64,000 nt of DNA, taken from assembly GCA_026545225.1 (NCBI GenBank), contig CM048849.1, positions 55,199,836 to 55,263,835 on the forward strand, in the 5' to 3' direction. Source of the stretch: Cornus controversa. Taxonomy: Eukaryota; Streptophyta; Magnoliopsida; Cornales; Cornaceae. The translations under genes and the position numbers were made by a program. Of the stretch, positions 52,789 to 64,000 are shown one piece after another (position 1 is the stretch's first letter; every line of letters begins with the position of its first letter). The notes below the pieces were generated by a model that had not been told where the DNA came from, searched no databases, and saw only the letters and a list, made by a program, of their open reading frames with translations.

Positions 52789-55700
52789 TTCTCCCCCTTA
52801 ATGTGCTGCTCTTGTATTCCCAGCTGCTCTCTGAACTTCAGATATTTTTCTTTTGGAAGAGCCTTTGTTAAAATGTCTGCAACTTGATCCTCTGACCTGC
52901 AAAATGTTAGATAAACTTCACCTTCTTCAATGGCTTCTCGAATGAAATGATGTTTAAGAGCAATGTGACGAGTACGGCTATGATAAACTGGATTTTTTGC
53001 CATAGCAATAGCTGATTTGTTGTCACAACAAATTTCTGTACTTTCTTCTTGCTTCTCTTGAACATCTTCTAAAATTCTTCTTAACCAAATTGCTTGTGAA
53101 GTTGCCATGGATGCCGAAACATATTCATCTTCTGCAGAGGATTGAGCGACTAATTGTTGCTTCTTTGATGACCAAGAAAATGCACTTGAACCAAGAGAAA
53201 AAACATATCCAGATGTGCTCTTCATATCTTCAACACAGCCACCCCAATCACTATCACAAAATTCCTTTAATTTCACATCCAAGCCTCTGCAATACTTGAT
53301 CCCAAACTTGGTAGTACCTTAAATATACCTCAGCACTCTTTTTGCTGCACAAAGGTGAATTTGACTGGGACTAGTCATGAATCTAGACAATAAACTACCT
53401 GCGAACATGATGTCTGGTCTTGTGGCAGTAAGATACAATAATTTTCCAACCAAACTTCTATACAAAGTTGCATCAGCCTTCATTTCTCCATCATCTTTAA
53501 TGAGTTTCTCATTCACAACAAGAGGTGCGGCCATTGGTTTACAACCACTCATACCAAATTTCTTCAATGTATGTTCGGCATACTTCATTTGAGAAATAAA
53601 AACTCCATCATCATCTTGATGTATTTCAATGCCAAGAAAATGTTGTAGCATTCCCATGTCACTCATTTCATACTTTTTTATCATTACTTTTTTGAAATTT
53701 TGAACCATTTTTGAATTGTTTCCAGAAAGCAAATCATCAACATACAAAGCAACAATGAGAATGGAGTTACCTTGAGTCTTCACATACAAGGTTGGCTCAC
53801 TCTTGCTTCTCGTGAAGCCTTTCTCCATGAAATAAGCATCAATTTGGCTATACCATGCCCGTGGAGCTTGCTTCAGCCCATACAAGGCTTTCTTCAACTT
53901 ATAAACTTTTTCTTCTTCTCCTTTCATGACAAACCCTTGGGGTTGTTCAATATAAACTTCCTCTTTGAGTTCTCCATTTAAAAACGCTGATTTCACATCA
54001 AGTTGGTATAAAAACCAACCTCTTTGGGCTGCCAAAGCAATAAGAGCTCTAATGGTGTCAAGGCGAGCAACCGGAGCAAAAGTTTCATGAAAATCAACTC
54101 TGGGCTGTTGTGAGTAACCTTTTGCCACCAGCCCTGCCTTGTTTCTTTGCCACGAACCATCTGAATTCAACTTCACCTTATAAATCCATTTAACTCCAAT
54201 GACTTCTTTATTTGATGGCCTTTCAACCAACTCCCATGTATGGTTCTTTTCAATAATTTGAATTTCTTCTTCCATTACTTTCTTCTATGTTTTTTGTTTG
54301 ATAGCTTCTTCAAAATTTTCAGACTCTACCAAACAGAAGTTGCACCTTTCATACACTTCAGTCAAACTCCTCATTTTTTTTGGAGATGATTGAGGTGAGT
54401 CTTCATCACTTTCATCTTCATGAACAAATTTTTTTTCTTCTTCTTCAATTAAACTAGTACTTTTTTCAACTTTGCCTTGATCCCAATTCCATGTAGAATC
54501 TTCATCAAATAAAACATGACGGCTGATAATAATTTTATTCTTCTTCAAGCTATATAATCTATAGCCTTTGGACTTTGTACTATAGCCCACAAATATGCAT
54601 CTCTCACTTGTTTCATCCAATTTATATCTTCTTTCTTTCGGGATTTGAGCATAGCAAACACAACCAAAAACTTTGAGATGATTCACTGATGGTTTCCTCC
54701 CACTCCAAGCTTCCATGGGAGTTTGATTCCAAACAGCCTTTATAGGACTTCTATTTATCAAGTACACTGCTGTGTAAATAGCTTCAGCCCAAAAAGTTTT
54801 GGGTAGGCCTTTTCCATGTATCATTGATTTAGCCATTTCCATCACCGTTTGATTTTTCCTTTCACACACTCTATTTTGTTGTGGAGTATAAGCAACAGTA
54901 AGCTGCCTTTCCATGTCTTCATTTTCACAAAATTTATCAAACTCCTTAGAGTTGTATTCCTTTCCTCTATCACTTCTCAAAATCTTGATGTACTGCCCAC
55001 TTTGTTTTTCGACAAGATTTTTGAACTTCTTGAAAATAGAGAAAACTTCAGATCGTTCCCTCATGAAATACACCCATGTCATTCTAGTAAAATCATCAAT
55101 AAAGAGAATGAAATATTTGTTACCGGCATGTGAAAGAGTTCTCATTGGTCCACAAATATCAGTATGAATTAACTCTAGCACTTTTTTGACTCTCTAAGCT
55201 ACTCCCTTTGGAAAAGATTGTCGGTGATGCTTCCCAAGTGCACACCCTTCACAAACGCCATGAGATTCTTCAATTTTGGGAAGACCATGAACCATATTCT
55301 TTTGATGAAGTAACTTAAGGCTATGAAAGTTCAAATGCCCAAGTTTTCTATGCCACAACCATGAACTATCATCCACTTGAGCCTTCAAAGCAACATTCTC
55401 AGCATACTTGAATGTAAGTGGAAAGCTTCTATTTTCTCCCATTTGTACTTGCGCCACAATCTGCCTTGGAGCACTTTTATCTTGAATTGTGCATCTTTTT
55501 CCTTCAAAGTGAACTGAATATCTGTGTTCAACAAGTTGCCCAACACTTAGTAAGTTCTGCGCCAAATCCGGGACTAGCAACACATCACTAATAAATTTAG
55601 TCCCTCTTTTAGTTTCAACACAAATTGTTCCTTTGCCTTTTGCATTCACCAATGCTCCATTGCCCAATCTGACTTGAGATTTTTTAGAAGTATCAATGTC

Positions 55701-56704
55701 AAGAAAAATGGCTTTATCACCAGTCATATGGTTACTACAACCACTATCTAAGTACCAAACATTATTGTTGTGCTTGGAAGCACTTTGACAAGCATAAAAC
55801 AAGCTTCCTTTAGCTGCATTATCTTCAAAAAAATTAGCTTGTTGTTGATTTCTAAGTCTACAATCTTTTGAAAGATGCCCAAATTTTATGCAGTTAAAAC
55901 ACTGTGGTTTTCCTTTGAATCAACAATCTTTGTCAACATGGCTGCTCCTTTGGCAAATACTACATTTTTGTGAACTTCCTTCAACATTTGATCTTCTATC
56001 ATAGTTAAATCTACCTCTTCCTCTTGATGAATATCTTCCTCTTCCTCTTCCATGTGATCCACCACCCCGAGATGGTTCTCCTTTAGGTTGCTCAATTTTT
56101 GATGATTCTTTCACATTAAACTTGGAGCCAAGATTAACATTGGACTGAAAAGCACTTTCAATTGACTTTTCGAAGTGCCGTGTCAATCTTTGTTCGTGGG
56201 ATTTCAAAGAACCCATCAACTCATGAACACTCAATGAAGTGATGTCCTTTGTTTCTTCAATTATACCAACATGATTTTGGAGAAGTAATCTTTTAAAGTT
56301 TCTGATTCCTTCATCTTCAAATTCTCTAACTCTCTTCTAAGAGTTTGAAGTTTAACGGTGAGTACCTTTTTATCTCCTTGAAACTCCTTCCGAAGAATGT
56401 TCCAAGCTTCCTTTGCTGTGGTAGCTTCCATGATTCTTGAAAATAACTCATCTGAAATTGCTTGTTGTATGAACGCGAGAGCTTTCACATCCCTTTTCCG
56501 GTTCTTTTTGAGTAGATCCATCTCAGTAATCGTTAGCTCTGTTGTCGATTCGGGTTCTTCGTACCCAACTTCAACACAATCCCACAAATCTTGAGATTGA
56601 AAGATTGTCTTCATTTTGATATACCAGTAATCATACCGATCTCCATCAAACTTAGGAATTAATGTTTGTTGAGTGCCCAGAATTTGACTGCTTGAGGTGG
56701 CCAT
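52767..56704 (-). pseudogene. Interrupted copia gag-pol
   Basis: Domains in coding order: gag (56704-56261, starts MATSSSQILG), gag C-terminal part with an RG-rich stretch and a CX2CX4HX4C zinc knuckle (56234-55920), a second knuckle just after, protease with YLDSGCSNHMTG (about 55755), gag-pre-integrase zinc region (about 55380-55200), integrase (55181-54285; IHTDICGP, RSDRGKEY, CERKNQ), reverse transcriptase with YVDDLL (54275-53319; motif near 53740), and RNase H (53282-52767; CDSDWGG). Breaks: a gag deletion with frameshift at about 56235-56260, TGA at 55920, and stops at 55194, 54285 and 53319. The element is therefore not autonomous now. Confidence 0.9.
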
Positions 56705-56773
56705 GGAGAGATTTCAAGAGAAGAGGAATTCTGCTACTTCAATCTGCCGAACCCACGCTCTGATACCAGATTT

Positions 56774-57052
56774 TGTTGGATAATTCTTAGCATATACACT
56801 GATTAATACACATAAAAATTACAACAATAATTTATATTTGGAATGAGAAGGTTAGAATTGAAAATCAGAGGAAGAAGAGTGAACAGAGGCAGCAACCATT
56901 TCATGTTTTTTCATTTCACTTCTTCTGCTGAGAATACAAAAGAGGGCAAAATACATATATGAAACATGTGATAAAAAGTCAAGAGACTTGTACACATATC
57001 AGCCACAAAGATAACCAAATATACATATATTTAAAGCACATTAACCTTAACA
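56774..57052 (-). repeat. 5' LTR of the copia element
   Basis: 279-bp LTR next to the primer-binding site. It matches the 3' LTR except for a few substitutions and the missing ~45 bp near its plus-strand right end. Confidence 0.9.
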
Positions 57053-57980
57053 GTATTTAATGCTGACAACCGAAAGAACTTACTGGTATGTGTTATTTAT
57101 TTATTTTCTTCTTCAAATACATTTATCCAACTCCTATGTGAAGCCAATAGTTTTGTCACTAGAGCAGAATAGATTTAGCAAACCGAACATTTTTGTAGTT
57201 AGCCAGGTAGGTACCTCATACTCAGGGCCTGAGGATTTGTTCATTCTATATAATTTGGGTTGTGGTTGAAACCACTATGTATGCAGAAAGTTTCTAGTCT
57301 AATGGCATGTTGTAATAGAACAGCTTAAAGAAAGCTCATCTACAATGGAGTGAAAAGTGCTCTTCCATGTGCAATTGTTTTCGGCTTATCTATTATGACT
57401 AGTGTACTACTCTCAGGGGTGTCCTACATCGGATTCGAATGGGAAGAGTATTGGGTATATATGGGTGGGTGTACAGTACTATCCAATGGCTTAAGATTTT
57501 GGATTAGAGGGTAAGAGTCCGACCAGGTGTAGTCCTTGATCTGGGGTAATACCAAACGCCTGCCCGGATGAAGTTCGGGTCTCAGCCCAGTGCCCCGACC
57601 CTTTACAACTACTTAGTAGGATGGTTTATCATTTTTCTTATTGTTAGTTAGTGGAGATGCATTGGGGGTTTTGATGGATTTGATCTAGGAAACCAAGAAG
57701 TGTCATGTTATGTGAGGAACATAGATGAGCTCTGTGCAATTTATGTATAGTTCTAGAACTCGGAAAAATGCACTGATTAGAGGATTTAAATATTAAAGCT
57801 ACATTGATATCAAATGATCTCACTGTTATCTTAATAATTAAAACTGAAATATGTGTTAAACCAAAAAAAAGCCCACACGTGATAACATTAAAATCATGAA
57901 ATATTGATGTCAAGATCTTGTTTCAATAGAAGTAGCCATAGTAACATTTTTTGTTAATTGCAGATAGAGAATGCTGGACT
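57053..57980. other. Intergenic DNA, with a possible TRIM-like remnant
   Basis: At 57415-57605 the words CCTACATCGGATTCGAATGG and CCAATGGCTTAAGATTTTGG resemble short plant LTR (TRIM-like) repeats. This is from memory of such words only. No gene was recognised. Confidence 0.3.
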
Positions 57981-57985
57981 CTGTT

Positions 57986-58493
57986 TGTTGGATATGTGGC
58001 TCGAATTTATGGCACCGAAAGCCACCGAAAGAGAAGAAAATTAGGTGCCGATTTTTTGGACTTTCGTCTGCCAGAAGTAGCCGAACTTTTGGACTTGATA
58101 TCCCTCTTTGTAGTATATATATACTTGATGTATATATCTGTAAGATGAGGGCAAGAGATGTAGCAGTGGTGTGCACCACAGGGTGTGCACCAGTAGGTGC
58201 ATCAGAGTGTGCACAATCTGAGAGAAAATTTGTATATGTTTTGTAACCATTTTCTCTATAGTGAATCATTGCTTCCCGTGGACGTAGGCAAGAGATGTAG
58301 CAGTGGTGTGCACCAGTAGGTGCATCAGAGTGTGCACAATCTGAGAGAAAATTTGTATTTGTTTTGTAACCATTTTCTCTATAGTGAATCATTGCTTCCC
58401 GTGGACGTAGGCAATTGCCGAACCACGTAAAATATCTGTGTATTTGTGTGTGTGGTGCTTTGTTTGATGAATTTCTGGGCTCTTGGCACAACA
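57986..58493 (+). mobile_element. 508-bp solo LTR of a copia-type element
   Basis: Starts TGTTGGATATGTGG and ends CTTGGCACAACA, flanked by the perfect 5-bp duplication CTGTT (57981-57985 and 58494-58498). It contains the copia LTR signature GTGGACGTAGGCAATTGCCG then AACCACGTAAAATATC near its end. Strand is assigned from that signature. It includes an internal tandem duplication. It differs from the LTRs of the element at 52464-57052, so it is another family. Confidence 0.88.
58148..58412 (+). repeat. Internal duplication in the 508-bp solo LTR
   Basis: GGCAAGAGATGTAGCAGTGG starts a unit near 58149 and again near 58287. Both run to CCCGTGGACGTAGGCA. The first unit is longer because it has an extra CACAGGGTGTGCAC segment. 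Confidence 0.85.
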
Positions 58494-58498
58494 CTGTT

Positions 58499-59211
58499 TT
58501 CCTTTCCCACTTGTTTAACTGTGAACCAATATTGGGTAAGAGAAGAACCTATGATTAGTATTATGGGAAATTTCCCGATGAACAATTTCAACCAAATCTT
58601 TCAATTTCTTATTTTACTATATTCAACTCTATGTATTCATCTATCGAGTACATTGAATGAACAAAAATGGCTTGTGTTTTAAAAGTTTTGAAACTGCATG
58701 TTCTGAGTTGCTATTTGCAAATATCTCGGCTTCAACGGATTACAAATTTTGTTCTATGAGTTTATTACAGTGTCTCTGCTTTATGAATGCTTTTATAACT
58801 ATGAATTAGAAATTCAATGTAATAATATAAAATGCTACTAACTTCAAAATCAAAGTTGTAATACACAATTATATATTTAAGTCATGTGAAAATAAGCAGT
58901 GACTGCAATATGATTAGGCACTACCATAGTAATATAAATATCTTAGAACTTTTAGACCATTATATCTCTTCCAATTCATCAAAAATGACAACCTCAAGAA
59001 ACATGGAATCCAACATGACAACCTCAAGAAACATGGAATCCACATAATGATGGAGGCAAATGTTGCCCAACATCATACAAGACATTTGACAAGCCAAAAA
59101 TTATTTTGAGTGTATTCTTACATTAACTTTACTGTTTCCTTTTTCGATAAATACAATAACTTTATTGTTGATGATTATAGAGACAGACATGATATGTTAT
59201 TTCTAGTTCCC
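58499..59211. other. Intergenic AT-rich DNA
   Basis: The only feature seen is a 30-bp direct repeat (ATGACAACCTCAAGAAACAT at 58985 and 59015). No gene was recognised. Confidence 0.5.
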
Positions 59212-59475
59212 CTACTTCTTTCCCCATGATGGAATCAATGGGATACCCTGTTCATTCCTAAAGAAGTCACATGAATCAGTTTTGGTCTTTATATGTGCTA
59301 ATCTCCTGAAGTTATTCTTGAAGTACTTGAAGCCCCAAACACTTGCTTGTGCATAGCTTGTGTTACCATTCTTGTTCCTTCCCAAGTCAAGATCTCTATA
59401 GTTGAGATAAGCAGCTCTTGGAGACTTTGAAACATAAGGTTTCATGTAGGCATAGAGCCTTCTAAGGTCCATCCT
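59212..59475 (-). pseudogene. C-terminal fragment of a fourth BBE-like gene
   Basis: About 87 codons of the BBE domain end at a stop at 59212: [44 protein letters not shown]-like IKTKTD and FFRNEQGIPLIPSWGKK. The N-terminal 450 residues with the whole FAD domain are absent. Similarity stops near 59470, where the BBE 3' flank copy begins. It is more diverged from the three intact genes than they are from each other, so it is an older paralogue broken by the later duplication. Confidence 0.88.
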
Positions 59476-59790
59476 GCATAGGTGAGTAAGGACTTCTTTT
59501 GTGTGGTCAAGAAACGAAAAACAAAAATTCATCTTCTGAGGGATTGATAGTGGACACACAGATCTTTGATTCTGAGGCCTCTTGGCCTCAAACCGATTTA
59601 TGTTTCCTTGCAAGTATTCATATTACAAAGAGCCTTATGTTTGGTTCAGATTCCATGAATATAAGAATCGAGATTGGCTACAGAGGAAGTGAGATGGCGA
59701 ATCGAGGAAAGAAAGATGAGAGAGAAGAGGTGGAGAATTCTATGAAATTTGAAATTATATAATTGTACCCAACTTAAAATAATGACTTAA
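59470..59790. repeat. Shared BBE 3' flank, copy 2
   Basis: Nearly identical to 45590-45905. It is followed by ~95 bp (ATGGTTGCTGATTGAGTCAA and onward, about 59830) that is also present downstream of BBE-like 1 (41847) but missing downstream of BBE-like 2. Confidence 0.85.
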
Positions 59791-60197
59791 CAAGATGGGA
59801 ATATGTTTTTTTTTTTGTTTTTTAAGCAAATATGGTTGCTGATTGAGTCAACCAGTTGAATAAGGTTCTAATATTTGAGTCATGAGAATGGTGCGAATTG
59901 GATTGATGATATTGTTGTTCAAGTTAAATATATACTTGTTAATGGAATGTGTATACATCAATATAAGTATAATAAATCACAAACAATGACACTTCTTATC
60001 TTGACCTACACACAGCTCTAATGCGTACATACCATTAACTGCTGGAGAAACTGCCAATCCTACATCATTTTTATTCCTATTTATAAAGCCAAAACCAACT
60101 TGTACAAAGAGAAGTGCTTCAACTGCAGATAGTGCTTTATATATATATATATATATTTACACACACACACACAAGATATAATCCATCTCTAGATTAT

Positions 60198-64000
<3,803 letters not shown>

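Larger units (their letters stand above)
52464..57052 (-). mobile_element. Ty1/copia LTR retrotransposon, nearly complete
   Basis: Minus-strand element. Its 5' LTR is 56774-57052 (279 bp) and its 3' LTR is 52464-52788 (325 bp), both TG...CA. The 5' LTR lacks about 45 bp present in the other. By hand I count about seven substitutions and a one-base indel over the shared part. A primer-binding site of the initiator tRNA-Met type (TGGTATCAGAG on the minus strand) is at 56758-56769, and a purine tract (TTAAGGGGGAGAA) at 52789-52801. The flanking 5 bp are GTTTT and GTATT, a slightly mutated target duplication. The internal region encodes one gag-pol frame with breaks. Confidence 0.92.

Noticed and set aside
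57910..58494. 194-codon minus-strand frame
   Set aside because: Lies within the 508-bp solo LTR and its repeats; the repeated peptide simply follows the internal DNA duplication.

Overview
The window looks like nuclear DNA of a flowering plant, very probably a eudicot. It is AT-rich, genes have GT-AG introns, proteins belong to plant families, and the spaces between genes are packed with LTR-retrotransposon remnants, foldback elements and (AT)n tracts. The species cannot be named from the sequence alone. All exon boundaries were placed by hand from reading frame, family similarity and splice sites; no search was run.

Layout. (1) About 0.3-10.4 kb: four tandem germin-like protein (GLP) genes, all on the minus strand, each with two exons and 215 residues, repeated every 2.8-3.1 kb with their flanks. 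(2) About 12.1-17.8 kb and 32.3-40.1 kb: two plus-strand paralogues of the ER fatty acid 2-hydroxylase FAH (sphingolipid fatty acyl 2-hydroxylase). Each has six coding exons, 237 residues and identical exon lengths. (3) About 19.3-29.1 kb, between the FAH genes: a 3.5-kb solo LTR with a perfect TSD, a 2.5-kb solo LTR, and a decayed Ty3/gypsy LTR with primer-binding site and gag relic. A foldback element lies at 31.0-31.7 kb. (4) About 42-62 kb: three intronless, minus-strand berberine-bridge-enzyme-like (BBE-like) genes plus a C-terminal fragment of a fourth, interrupted by a hAT-like repeat area, a nearly complete Ty1/copia element (52.5-57.1 kb) and a 508-bp solo LTR. The window ends inside another LTR-like sequence that starts 134 bp upstream of the third BBE-like start codon.

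How the genes relate. There is no operon logic; the region consists of three local gene families expanded by tandem duplication. GLPs and BBE-like enzymes are secreted or apoplastic and often associated with defence and cell-wall redox chemistry. FAH acts in the ER on very-long-chain acyl groups of ceramides. I see no evidence that the families work together.

I did not find a convincing previously undescribed system. The most interesting observations are evolutionary: a multicopper-oxidase (SKU5-like) exon carried inside a foldback element in a FAH intron, a third BBE-like gene that is a mosaic of its two neighbours and has lost its upstream region to an LTR-like sequence, and a gag relic whose six stop codons all fit C-to-T decay of glutamine codons.
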